Positions 7,301-13,258 are shown, counted from the first letter of the stretch. The stretch: 13,914 nt of DNA from JBDTLH01 sp039934875 (GCA_039934875.1 JBDTLH010000114.1:1-13914); one strand, 5' to 3'. Notes: generated by a model from the sequence alone, not told the origin. A program made the numbers and translations.

Positions 7301-8802
7301 GGATGCACATTCCATTTGCGGCAACCGGGACAGATATAGGTGTTGGTCAAATCCGCGCTCGAGTAGAAATAATCCGCTGCGCTTTGCAAACGACGGGTGG
7401 TGGCCGGACCCGCGGGCGAGACCGACTGCCCCCGTCCATTGAACACAATGCTGTTATGTACCAGCGTGTCTTGTGAATTAACTGTGCCCGCGCCCTTCCA
7501 ACCGGCGAAGATGTCGGAATATCCCGTGGACTCGCGGGTGATGAACTTGCCATTGCTCCACAGGTCGAAGGTGCCGGAATCACGATGGTAGTGGCCGGAC
7601 CCGATACTCCCCCCAAAGCGGCTGTAAAACGTTGTGCCGCCCCATGATGACCGGCTCCACGACATCTGCGGGCCGGGGGCATTGAAATCGAGCGCCAGCG
7701 AAGCAAAAGAAATCGGCGTCACGGCGTTGGTGTTCTCCGTGGCATGCCACATGCTCTGATACTTCGGCTGCACCGTATTCAACCACTGCTGCGCGTACCC
7801 GCCCACATCACCGCCCCAGGCGTTCGCCGCATATAGCAGAAACTCCCCGTAGTAGCTGCCCGTAGTACCGTTGCCAAGCGGAGACAGCGCCCCGCCGACA
7901 TAAGGGTTAAACCACTGCTGATCGTCGTTAAAGGACGTGGTCTGCCAGATCGGGGTCGCCAGCCCCTTGGCGGTCGTCAGTGCGTCAGTGGTTGAGTAGA
8001 TGAGATAGAACACCGAATCCTTGAACCAGCGTGTCTCCTGAAAAAGATCGCGACCGTAGTCTTTCGCGGCGGTAAACGGCAGCAGCGTGTACCAAAGCTG
8101 ATATTTGCCATACTGCGAGCCCTCGATGGCAACCCCCGACTGCTCCGCCGCCATAGCATCGGCTTTGAAGATGTCCCAGCGGCCGGAGGACGAGGCCAGC
8201 ACGTCATCGAGAAAGACCTTCGCTTGCGCCGGCTGATCGTTGTAGCTCGCCAGCCCCCACTCCAGTTCGTTGCGCACATCGCCCCAGAAGTAATTGTTGT
8301 AGGGGGCTTTGCGATTGCCGGGAAAGATGTTCGGCCCCATCATTACCGTCATCCAGGTGTTGATGGTCGAGGCCAGCGACTTCCTCTGCGCGTCACTCAG
8401 CGCGTCATAGCACCAGTCATAGGTAAGCACCTGCCATTCGCCGTACCAGCGCGTCTGGTTGGCGGCGATGTAGCCCTTCAGCGGGTCTACCGGAATCATA
8501 TTAGCGCCTCCGAAGACCGCATATGCGGCGCTGCAATCCGCCGTATTGCCGGTGACGACATGATGAAACAGGATATCGGTCCACGGCAGGTACAAGCTGT
8601 TTGACAACTTCGGTGTGAACGGATGAGCCCCGTACCAAGCCTTTGCCTGCGCCAGACGGGCTGGCGTCCATAGAACCATTCCGCCCTGTGCCGGGCGCGA
8701 TGGAATACTGAGTCCATCTACCGTGCTCTGTGCGCGCAGCGGCATAACGCTGAGGCAAACCGCCGCTATCAGCAAAATACTACTCATCGTAACCCTCTTC
8801 AT
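4381..8802 (-). CDS. secreted tandem heparinase II/III-like (polysaccharide lyase) protein
   Basis: This 1473-residue exported protein has a signal peptide at 1-24 (MKR, hydrophobic core, cleavage after LRA before Gln25). Module 1 is about 43-680: an alpha/alpha-toroid part (YDW at 128-130, EGSQYG at 227-232) then a beta-rich part with the signature HYHRDSGTF (His404, His406, Asp408). That signature matches the catalytic/zinc histidines of heparinase II/III-type lyases. A proline-rich linker covers about 690-716. Module 2 is about 721-1473. It opens with HPRVLL and repeats the toroid landmarks (YDWAY at 853-857, WPEG at 945-948), but the matching beta part has only His1139 and no HxHxD. Two CxxC pairs lie in module 1 (491/494, 585/588). 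It probably cleaves uronic-acid polysaccharides such as glycosaminoglycan or alginate-like polymers outside the cytoplasm. The start ATG has GAGGGAG 8 nt before it. An ATG at codon 6 is an alternative. It stands alone, ending at the bidirectional terminator. Confidence 0.8.
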   Translation of the reverse strand: MKRVTMSSILLIAAVCLSVMPLRAQSTVDGLSIPSRPAQGGMVLWTPARLAQAKAWYGAHPFTPKLSNSLYLPWTDILFHHVVTGNTADCSAAYAVFGGANMIPVDPLKGYIAANQTRWYGEWQVLTYDWCYDALSDAQRKSLASTINTWMTVMMGPNIFPGNRKAPYNNYFWGDVRNELEWGLASYNDQPAQAKVFLDDVLASSSGRWDIFKADAMAAEQSGVAIEGSQYGKYQLWYTLLPFTAAKDYGRDLFQETRWFKDSVFYLIYSTTDALTTAKGLATPIWQTTSFNDDQQWFNPYVGGALSPLGNGTTGSYYGEFLLYAANAWGGDVGGYAQQWLNTVQPKYQSMWHATENTNAVTPISFASLALDFNAPGPQMSWSRSSWGGTTFYSRFGGSIGSGHYHRDSGTFDLWSNGKFITRESTGYSDIFAGWKGAGTVNSQDTLVHNSIVFNGRGQSVSPAGPATTRRLQSAADYFYSSADLTNTYICPGCRKWNVHPERDNLAVQHAEREFIFLRASQTLIVFDRMLSTGAADVKTAPLECETQWTVEDGAHFRCDDEAATLRVSSLIAPASYRVIDETACAGCSKAGQSRLEQDQTGRTLNYSLNVLQSRKSSDPNVIATLADSNPSDPTVGTFTVKVGPATIILQKGTVSAGGSVNGAPLREDVQPMTMTDQGPQWGSGPGTSPPPPVDPPPPPGTPPPPVTQPPVTPPPANSAHPRVLLNASVLATLAQKAAANDPTWTALKSFCDQNLTAPVVTPDAIDPGSSAISAGFGGTNYFHHVMAQGLCYQTLSQTDPGGAATYGKKLVSILLAMSDPGHQSAPGTTQPLYTENGGYDIRNYGVGMALGYDWAYNLMSAAQRQQVYNALNQWIDAWDSGEIAQYAHPQSSYYAGYYNAKALTALATTEDNPQAATYWSDWYNKEHLQRVQPWYQAYLSGGGWPEGFMNYGGAAINQAMPVIAVNDIQGVDLVNSAQAPYSFPKNMAKYLMYFTWPSLTRMYDEDAGHMATSYAAGTPFIGTFQFFSYLSQYLNDPMAPQFHHFVSDTAAAVSKLYPNAPNVNAPEWSGFLFWNAKSPDASYRNLPLSYWAQGIDQVAARSDWTTSANWWMLRAERYINSPVQAQQMFAAGEISAVHGGTPLLVNPNAWLLQTSPGEANVNTDAHGAAARRTYANTFQVFNPSNPGDLPNQTAGYPPAVGTTTLGTGKARTTISAYDEGSRYTLATARYLEDQYRGFASPDCGPVTSWTRQVIHLRPARVVIYDRTGICNVAYTQIMAWHTPAVPVKVAQSQAIWGVTRLDVSYKNNFAGSMIFVAPSVAKVATSDLDGEGLVYRTQVTPAAPSANTQWLTVLDMSASSGAVAQVKPFWNSQHTMTGVIMTSGGSTEVVLMNAGAAGTTVPLAGYVSYYMPVGNSTDVLAELPANTRYRVLISASGGYQTVTVTANAAGSFTTTANGTLSFAISASGAATP

Positions 8803-9057
8803 CGCCGGAACTCCCTCGTATTGCAGATTCTTAAGACAGTTCCAATATCGGCAGATGAGAAAAATCCAATGAGGCTGGGTTAATAAATATTTGCGGAGCC
8901 CCAGCGCGACCGTCCTCCTCTGATTCGGACGACGTCAACTTGAAAAGCGCTCCAAGCCTCCGGTACCCGCGTTCAGCCTTTGGGGACACAATGCAGACGG
9001 CGTGCGCCAACCAGCAGCCATCTAAAGATGGAGTTTCGGAATAAAAGGAGCGCACCC
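8803..9057. other. 255-bp divergent intergenic region
   Basis: This region separates the heparinase-like gene from the disordered-protein gene. It holds the ribosome binding sites of both (CTCCCTC at 8811-8817 for the minus strand, AAGGAG at 9045-9050 for the plus strand). There is an AT-rich patch near 8880-8892 (TTAATAAATATTT) that could be promoter DNA. I found no convincing -35/-10 pair, terminator or reading frame. Confidence 0.5.
9045..9050 (+). promoter_or_regulatory. ribosome binding site deciding a GTG start
   Basis: AAGGAG lies 7 nt before the GTG at 9058. An in-frame ATG at 8980 has no comparable site, and its extra residues are unlike the rest of the protein. The GTG is therefore preferred. 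Confidence 0.7.
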
Positions 9058-9360
9058 GTGCCACAGAACCAACAGGACAAAGCGAAAGTTCAGCCCTCCG
9101 GCTACACCGGCGAAAACCCCTCCACCGCCGGCCCCGGTTCGACCAAAGTCAGCAGCAACACTCCTGAGAACCGCGCCGGACAACTCGATCCCAGCGCGCC
9201 TAACCACTCCACCAATGAGTCCAATCAATCCAACTCATCTGAAGACCCGGCCAAACAAAACTCCGAGGGTATGGGAACGGTAGGTTACGGCGGCCTCAAC
9301 AAACCCATGGCGCCGCCCGATGGTACCGCCGCCGACGTGGATAAGGACAAGAGGGATTAG
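9058..9360 (+). CDS. small hydrophilic, probably disordered protein
   Basis: This 100-residue protein starts at GTG 9058 behind AAGGAG. It is not recognised as a known family. It is rich in Ser, Asn, Pro, Gly, Gln, Asp and Lys, and contains no Cys, Trp, Phe or Ile. There is no signal peptide or membrane segment. The middle (about 44-70) is a Ser/Asn-rich stretch. A short GMGTVGYGGLNKPM segment (71-84) is the only part with some hydrophobic character and may be a conserved motif. The end is highly charged (DVDKDKRD). The composition resembles hydrophilin-type, stress-associated disordered proteins, but this is inference. The strong ribosome binding site and clean start and stop argue that it is real. 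The next gene's start lies shortly downstream on the same strand, so they may be cotranscribed. Confidence 0.62.
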   Translation: MPQNQQDKAKVQPSGYTGENPSTAGPGSTKVSSNTPENRAGQLDPSAPNHSTNESNQSNSSEDPAKQNSEGMGTVGYGGLNKPMAPPDGTAADVDKDKRD

Positions 9361-9447
9361 AAAGGGCAACGGGTGGAATTCGGCTGCGGTATAATCCACA
9401 ACGGAGATCGCGAACTGATAACCAATCTAACCCTGCGCTGGATAGCT

Positions 9448-10647
9448 GTGAGCCGATCGACTGTCCTCGCGCTTGGCCTATTGGCATCCGCGCAGGCGCA
9501 GCACAGCCAATACCTCTACACCTGGGCAATGGAGACCAGCGCTCCCTCGACTCCGGTGCCGCCGGCAAAGTCGATGGGGCGCGATTTTCTGGCCGTCTTC
9601 GACATCGGAACCGACTCATCCGACTTCGGCCGGTTGGTCGCCATGCTTCCCGTCGGCACGCGCGCCCAACAGGCGCACCACACGAATTACCAGATGCCGG
9701 CGGACGGGCGCCTCTTCGCCAGTGACTACATGGCTGGCGAAGGGTACATCATTGACCTGCGCGAACCGTCTAACCCGCGACTCGTGGCGAGCTTCGGCGA
9801 TGCGGGAGCGTACACGCATCCACACAGCTTTGAGCGGCTCGCGAACGGCCATACGCTGGCGACCTACCAATTCAAAGGTGCGCCCGACACGACCGCCGGC
9901 GCTCTGGTTGAACTCGATGGCAGCGGTCATCCTGTGCGCGTCAGCGACGCCTCCGACCCGAGCGTCGAACCCTTTATCCGTCCCTACAGCATTCAGGCCG
10001 TTCCCAAGCTCGATCGCGTTGTTACCACCAGCGACGACATGCTGAGCCCGGGCCGGAGCCACGTGGTCCAGGTATGGCGGTTAACGGACCTCAAGCTGCT
10101 GAAAACTGTCGTGTTGCCCAAACCGCCGCATTACAAGGACATAGTCAACAATAATGCCGCCGAGGCGCGGTTGCTCGAAGACGGCGAGACAGTGCTCGTG
10201 GTCACGACGAACTGCGGACTTTACCGGCTTAATGGTTTGGCCGGCGACGAACCCACCGCGCAGTTCGTGTACGATGTCGGCTACCGCGCGTGTGCCGTGC
10301 CGACAGTGGTCGCTCACTATTGGGTGCAGACCACGATGAGCGGGCACAGCATCACCAGCCTCGACGTCAGCGATCCATCGCACCCGGTGGAAGCCGGCCA
10401 CCTGGCGCTCAAGGGCGACGCACTGCCTCATTGGATAGCTCACGAGCCGGGCGGTAATCGGCTGGTGATTACCGGCTTTGGTTGGCTTACTACTCACGCG
10501 CTGTTCGCAACCATCGACCTGAAAACCGGAGCGCTGGCCCTCGACCCACGCGAGATCAACTTCGATAGATCGTGGCCCGATGGCTGGAATGGCACGGCGA
10601 TGCCGCACGCGGCCGTTTTTGATAACGGGCCTGCTTCGAGTAAATAG
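9448..10647 (+). CDS. secreted beta-propeller protein, function unknown
   Basis: From GTG 9448 this is 399 residues. It has a compact signal peptide (MSRS, hydrophobic core, cleavage after AQA before Gln). The mature part consists of repeated blade-like units of the form 'name-value' strands, such as YIIDLREPSNPRLVAS, SLDVSDPSHPVEAG and ATIDLKTGALAL, as in LVIVD/YncE-like or SBP56-like propellers. His-rich spots (QQAHHTNY, THPHSFERL, PHWIAHEP) recall the metal-binding histidines of selenium-binding protein/methanethiol oxidase, but the match is too weak to assign that activity. A longer reading starts at GTG 9373, with AAAGGG 6 nt before it. It would add 25 acidic and polar residues before the signal peptide, which is atypical, so I prefer 9448. 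The gene converges on the sigma-factor gene with 31 bp between the stops. Confidence 0.72.
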   Translation: MSRSTVLALGLLASAQAQHSQYLYTWAMETSAPSTPVPPAKSMGRDFLAVFDIGTDSSDFGRLVAMLPVGTRAQQAHHTNYQMPADGRLFASDYMAGEGYIIDLREPSNPRLVASFGDAGAYTHPHSFERLANGHTLATYQFKGAPDTTAGALVELDGSGHPVRVSDASDPSVEPFIRPYSIQAVPKLDRVVTTSDDMLSPGRSHVVQVWRLTDLKLLKTVVLPKPPHYKDIVNNNAAEARLLEDGETVLVVTTNCGLYRLNGLAGDEPTAQFVYDVGYRACAVPTVVAHYWVQTTMSGHSITSLDVSDPSHPVEAGHLALKGDALPHWIAHEPGGNRLVITGFGWLTTHALFATIDLKTGALALDPREINFDRSWPDGWNGTAMPHAAVFDNGPASSK

Positions 10648-10671
10648 CCGCGACTTTCTACGAACGACCTC

Positions 10672-10713
10672 GTATTGCTTATTGCCTATTGCTGATTGCC
10701 GACTGCTGATTGC
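10672..10713. repeat. heptanucleotide tandem repeat, six units
   Basis: Six adjacent 7-mers of form NNATTGC on the plus strand (GTATTGC, TTATTGC, CTATTGC, TGATTGC, CGACTGC, TGATTGC); one unit has a single C for T. On the minus strand they read GCAATNN. This resembles the short tandemly repeated repetitive (STRR) heptamers described in cyanobacteria. It lies between convergent genes and encodes the final residues and stop codon of the sigma-factor gene. Confidence 0.85.
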
Positions 10714-11233
10714 TTAAAATCTCCCGAATCCGCATTCGCGCCTGAAACAATCCCGCTTTCGATTCCTCTTGCGAGATGCCCATGGTCTTCGCAATGCGCG
10801 CATGATCATAGCTCTCCACATCGTGCATCAGGAAAATCATGCGTTCGGTTGCCGGCAACTGCACCACCGCTTCTTCCATCTCCGTGCGCTTGGTGTTCTG
10901 GCATACCCGCTCCTTGCCCGGTTGCTCTGCTTTAGCTTGATCCAGCCGCACTTGGAGCGTCAGCGGGCCTATCGGGCGCGTCGTTCTCAGTTCGCTTACC
11001 AGGGCCCGGTCAAGCTGCTCCGCAGTGGGTTTTTTGAACGCCCGGAAAGCCCGGCAGAAGGTCTCACTCATGAGCTCTTCCGCCTCCGGCTCACTGTGCG
11101 TCATGTAAAAGGCCAAGGAGAAAATGCGGTGCCGGTTGCCCTCGTAGATATCTTCGTAATGCTTGACCGAAACATGCTGCCGCACCAGGCCGGCAATCGG
11201 CGCCAGCATAATTGCATCGACTCTGGATGACAT
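10679..11233 (-). CDS. ECF-like RNA polymerase sigma-70 family sigma factor
   Basis: This 184-residue protein is close to the usual size of an extracytoplasmic-function sigma factor. Region 2 spans about 24-66 (HYEDIYEGNRHRIFSLA, then EAEELMSETFCRAFRAF, contacting core polymerase and the -10 element). Region 4 spans about 118-173 (VVQLPATERMIFLMHDVESYDHARIAKTMG with a helix-turn-helix, then ESKAGLFQARMRIREIL, reading the -35 element). The linker (67-117) is charged and poorly conserved. The ATG at 11233 has AAGGG 7 nt before it. No anti-sigma gene lies beside it. The last ten residues (NQQSAISNRQ) and the TAA come from the heptamer repeat, so the original C-terminus may have been altered. The gene is divergent from the HD-GYP regulator and shares its 303-bp control region. 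Confidence 0.88.
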   Translation of the reverse strand: MSSRVDAIMLAPIAGLVRQHVSVKHYEDIYEGNRHRIFSLAFYMTHSEPEAEELMSETFCRAFRAFKKPTAEQLDRALVSELRTTRPIGPLTLQVRLDQAKAEQPGKERVCQNTKRTEMEEAVVQLPATERMIFLMHDVESYDHARIAKTMGISQEESKAGLFQARMRIREILSNQQSAISNRQ

Positions 11234-11409
11234 GAATATCCCTTAAAATTGGCGGTACCGCTCTGCCCGAAGGCTTCGACGCGGTTACCCTCTCAACAGC
11301 AATCACCCTGCCGAATCTCTGGGGAAAGCAACCAGTTTGCCTAATTCCAGCCAAACGGCTGATTCCTAAGTAGTTATCCGGGCAAGGCAGAATAGCTCCG
11401 CGTCCCTTA

Positions 11410-11415
11410 ATTATA
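11410..11415 (-). promoter_or_regulatory. candidate leftward -10 box for the sigma-factor gene
   Basis: The minus strand reads TATAAT here, directly beside the inverted repeat that fills the spacer and -35 position. The bases 17 bp upstream (ATCCCT) do not match TTGACA, so this would be an activator-dependent or regulated promoter. Transcription would start near 11403, giving a leader of about 170 nt before the ATG at 11233. Confidence 0.35.
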
Positions 11416-11447
11416 TACCTTAGGAACGAGCTAGGGATCCTAAGGTA
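11416..11447. promoter_or_regulatory. 10-bp inverted repeat, candidate operator
   Basis: TACCTTAGGA (11416-11425) and its exact complement TCCTAAGGTA (11438-11447) are separated by 12 bp. Centre-to-centre spacing is 22 bp, two helical turns, as expected for a dimeric DNA-binding protein. It covers the spacer and -35 region of the leftward TATAAT. No T-run follows, so it is not an obvious terminator. The regulator is unknown. Confidence 0.5.
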
Positions 11448-11479
11448 AATACTATGTACTGAAGTACCACCTTTTTACC
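11444..11479 (+). promoter_or_regulatory. compound hairpin upstream of HD-GYP gene
   Basis: GGTAAA (11444-11449) pairs with TTTACC (11474-11479), around an inner palindrome GTACT-GA-AGTAC (11456-11467). The first arm overlaps the right arm of the neighbouring inverted repeat, so the two structures cannot form together in one transcript. It may equally be a protein-binding palindrome. Confidence 0.35.
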
Positions 11480-11536
11480 GATGAACCCCGTGTACCCGCA
11501 CCTTGTTGCCTCGCGGATGCTGGTTCACAGGATAAA

Positions 11537-12670
11537 ATGACCTTCTCGCACCCTATGTCCCCCGAACGCATCCTCGTAGTTGACGACGAATCGTCGATCC
11601 GCGACATTATCTCCACCATGCTCAGGTCGGCGGGGTATCAGACGGTCGCTGCCCGCTCCGGCAAAGATGCCTTGCACGCTCTTGCCGCCAACCCTTCTTT
11701 TGATCTCATGATTAGCGACATGATGATGCCGGAGATGGACGGCCAGGCCTTGCTGCGCGCGTCCAAGGCGCTCTATCCCGATCTCCCCATCATCATGGTC
11801 ACTGCGGTTCACGATACTTCTACGGCGCTGAGCTCCATTCGCAGCGGCGCCTACGACTACCTGCTTAAACCTTTCGAGCGCGAGCAGCTCATTGCCACCG
11901 TTCGCCGCACCCTTGACTATGGCCGCCTGCGCGCTGAAAATCGCCGATACCAGCAGAACCTGGAAGCCCTGGTCTCCAACCGCACCGTGCAATTGCAACA
12001 GGCGATGAATGACCTGGAGCGCTCCTATGACGTCACCCTCGAAGCACTGGGCGACGCGCTCGATCTCAAAGATTCCGAGACCGAAGGCCATTCCAAGCGC
12101 GTCACCGCCTTCACCACCGTATTGGCCCGTGCCATGGGGCTTCCCGTCGAGCAGATCCGCTCCATCGCCCGGGGCGCCTTCCTGCACGACATTGGCAAGA
12201 TGGCCATCCCCGACGCGATCCTCCTCAAGCCCGGACACCTCACCCCCGCGGAGTCCCGGGTCATGCGCGAGCACTGTCTCCTGGGCTACCAGATTCTCAA
12301 GAAGATCCCCTTCCTCGCCGATGCCGCGGAAATCGTGTACTCCCATCAGGAGCGCCACGATGGCTTCGGCTACCCCCGCCAACTCAAGGGCGATAAGATC
12401 CCGCTGGGAGCGCGCCTCTTTTCCGTCGCGGACACCTTCGATGCCATCACCTCCGACCGTCCTTATCGCGCGGCGCAGTCGGTTGAGGCGGCACGCAAGG
12501 AAATCGCCCGCCACTCCGGCACCCAATTCGATCCCGCCATCGTGGACCTATTCTTCAAGGTCCCCGTCAGCATCTGGGAGGACCTGCGGCGGCAGATCGC
12601 TGCTCAGGCTGCTGGAAGCGGACTGGCGCGCATCCATATCCCAATCCCCATCCCATTGGATATCCCATGA
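11537..12670 (+). CDS. response regulator with receiver and HD-GYP domains
   Basis: This 377-residue two-component output protein is predicted to hydrolyse cyclic di-GMP when phosphorylated. The receiver domain covers about 10-125, with acidic pair Asp16/Asp17, phosphoacceptor Asp61 (in MISDMMMPEMDG), Thr89 and Lys111 (LLKPFE). A coiled linker (130-160) leads to the HD-GYP domain (about 165-355): EGHSKRV (183-189), HDIGK (217-221), the PGHLTPAE substrate loop, SHQERHDGFGYP (269-280) and DTFDAITSDRPYR (299-311). The HHExxDGxGYP signature has Gln271 for the second His, a variant that may affect a third metal or regulation. The ATG at 11537 has AGGA only 4 nt away. An ATG at 11555 has none. The C-terminal tail (IHIPIPIPLDIP) is encoded by a hexamer repeat, and the stop overlaps the next gene (ATGA). 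The partner histidine kinase is not in the window. Confidence 0.92.
   Translation: MTFSHPMSPERILVVDDESSIRDIISTMLRSAGYQTVAARSGKDALHALAANPSFDLMISDMMMPEMDGQALLRASKALYPDLPIIMVTAVHDTSTALSSIRSGAYDYLLKPFEREQLIATVRRTLDYGRLRAENRRYQQNLEALVSNRTVQLQQAMNDLERSYDVTLEALGDALDLKDSETEGHSKRVTAFTTVLARAMGLPVEQIRSIARGAFLHDIGKMAIPDAILLKPGHLTPAESRVMREHCLLGYQILKKIPFLADAAEIVYSHQERHDGFGYPRQLKGDKIPLGARLFSVADTFDAITSDRPYRAAQSVEAARKEIARHSGTQFDPAIVDLFFKVPVSIWEDLRRQIAAQAAGSGLARIHIPIPIPLDIP
12632..12667 (+). repeat. hexanucleotide tandem repeat at the HD-GYP/PCD junction
   Basis: Six adjacent hexamers (ATCCAT, ATCCCA, ATCCCC, ATCCCA, TTGGAT, ATCCCA) encode the Ile-Pro rich tail of the HD-GYP protein. The last supplies the A of the next gene's ATG. 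Unit gain or loss would keep frame. The fifth unit is divergent. Confidence 0.6.
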
Positions 12671-12948
12671 AAACCCTCTCGCCTGCCGAAATCAATACCT
12701 GTCTCCAACAACTGCCTAACTGGTCTTATGACGTCGCCGGCAGCGCTCTGCGCAGCACCCGTACCTTCCCTGATTTCGCGGCGGCGATGAGATTTGTAAA
12801 CCGCATCGCTGAACTCGCTGAAGCCGCTAACCATCACCCCGATCTCGACATCCGCTACAACAAAGTTCTCATCGCGCTCTCCTCCCACGATGCTGCAGGA
12901 GTGACCACCCGCGACATTGAACTAGCGCAAAAAATCTCCGCGCTCTGA
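12667..12948 (+). CDS. phhB: pterin-4a-carbinolamine dehydratase (4a-hydroxytetrahydrobiopterin dehydratase)
   Basis: This 93-residue cytoplasmic enzyme dehydrates 4a-hydroxytetrahydropterin to quinonoid dihydropterin, recycling the cofactor of aromatic amino acid hydroxylases. The family fingerprint is clear: PNWSYD (17-22), FPDFAAAMRFVNRIAELAE (34-52), the catalytic AANHHPDLDIRYNKV (53-67, His56, His57, Pro58), and a later LSSHDAAGVTTRDIELA (71-87) with His74. Length is normal for the family. The ATG overlaps the HD-GYP stop in an ATGA, so it is translated by coupling. No separate ribosome site is visible. No phenylalanine hydroxylase lies nearby. Bacterial members also occur without one and may serve molybdopterin or other roles. 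The gene name is by family only. Confidence 0.93.
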   Translation: MKTLSPAEINTCLQQLPNWSYDVAGSALRSTRTFPDFAAAMRFVNRIAELAEAANHHPDLDIRYNKVLIALSSHDAAGVTTRDIELAQKISAL

Positions 12949-12954
12949 GGGTTG

Positions 12955-12988
12955 GCGATTTCGAGCTTTGCTCCAGCCTTTTAATCGC
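12955..12988 (+). terminator. weak hairpin after the HD-GYP/PCD operon
   Basis: GCGATT (12955-12960) can pair with AATCGC (12983-12988) around an inner GAGC-TTT-GCTC (12963-12973). There is no proper T-run after it, only TTTT inside the structure. It may be a weak or Rho-assisted terminator of the operon that ends at 12948. Confidence 0.25.
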
Positions 12989-13048
12989 AACGGTCTGCCA
13001 GCGAATCACCGGTCTCATCCGCCTCTGAACCCGAAACTCGAAGCTGCC

Positions 13049-13258
13049 CTATGCCCTCTTGCTCAGCTCCGGCTTATGCCCGAGTACGCTCACGTCCTGC
13101 ACCTCCGAGCATTCCATCCTCACCTCGCACGACGGACAGGTCGGGGTCCTGGCGAAGGCAATCCACGCCATCGTGCGAAATATGCGTGGGCAGTTGGGGC
13201 AGTTCAACGTCACAATGGCAATGTCCAGCTCGCGGTCAGGCGGCATTTTTCTCCTCAT
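13049..13258 (-). CDS. small zinc-ribbon-like protein, hypothetical
   Basis: This is a 69-residue protein if read from ATG 13258. It has CPNC (20-23) and CPSC (41-44), plus Cys50, a spacing typical of zinc ribbons that bind nucleic acid or protein. The family is not recognised. The region between the knuckles (PRIFRTMAWIAFARTPT) is mildly hydrophobic and basic. Three starts are possible. ATG 13309 adds 17 residues from a tandem-repeat stretch and is least likely. ATG 13258 has GGGGA 8 nt before it. ATG 13246 has AGGAG but only 4 nt away. It lies 61 bp downstream of the next minus-strand gene and could be cotranscribed with it. Cysteine pairing is seen; metal binding is inferred. Confidence 0.58.
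   Translation of the reverse strand: MRRKMPPDRELDIAIVTLNCPNCPRIFRTMAWIAFARTPTCPSCEVRMECSEVQDVSVLGHKPELSKRA

Larger units (their letters stand above)
11234..11536. other. 303-bp divergent control region between sigma factor and HD-GYP regulator
   Basis: No gene is supported here. It contains the sigma factor's ribosome site (complement of 11241-11245), a leftward TATAAT, a 10-bp inverted repeat, and a compound hairpin near 11444-11479. TCCTAAG-type words recur at 11364-11370, 11438-11444 and, inverted, at 11419-11425. This clustering suggests binding sites for a regulator. Confidence 0.6.

Noticed and set aside
4957..7476. A long plus-strand open frame of 839 codons opposite the heparinase-like gene
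   Set aside because: It is Arg/His-rich low-quality protein typical of the antisense of a GC-rich gene. The opposite strand has a signal peptide and family motifs.
9390..9395. TATAAT on the plus strand as a promoter for the propeller gene
   Set aside because: No TTGACA-like element lies 16-18 bp upstream. It is kept only as a weak argument for the later GTG start.
11525..12526. Minus-strand frame of 333 codons over the HD-GYP gene
   Set aside because: It is the shadow of a complete receiver/HD-GYP protein; its Gly/Ala/Val-rich content comes from codon mirror bias.
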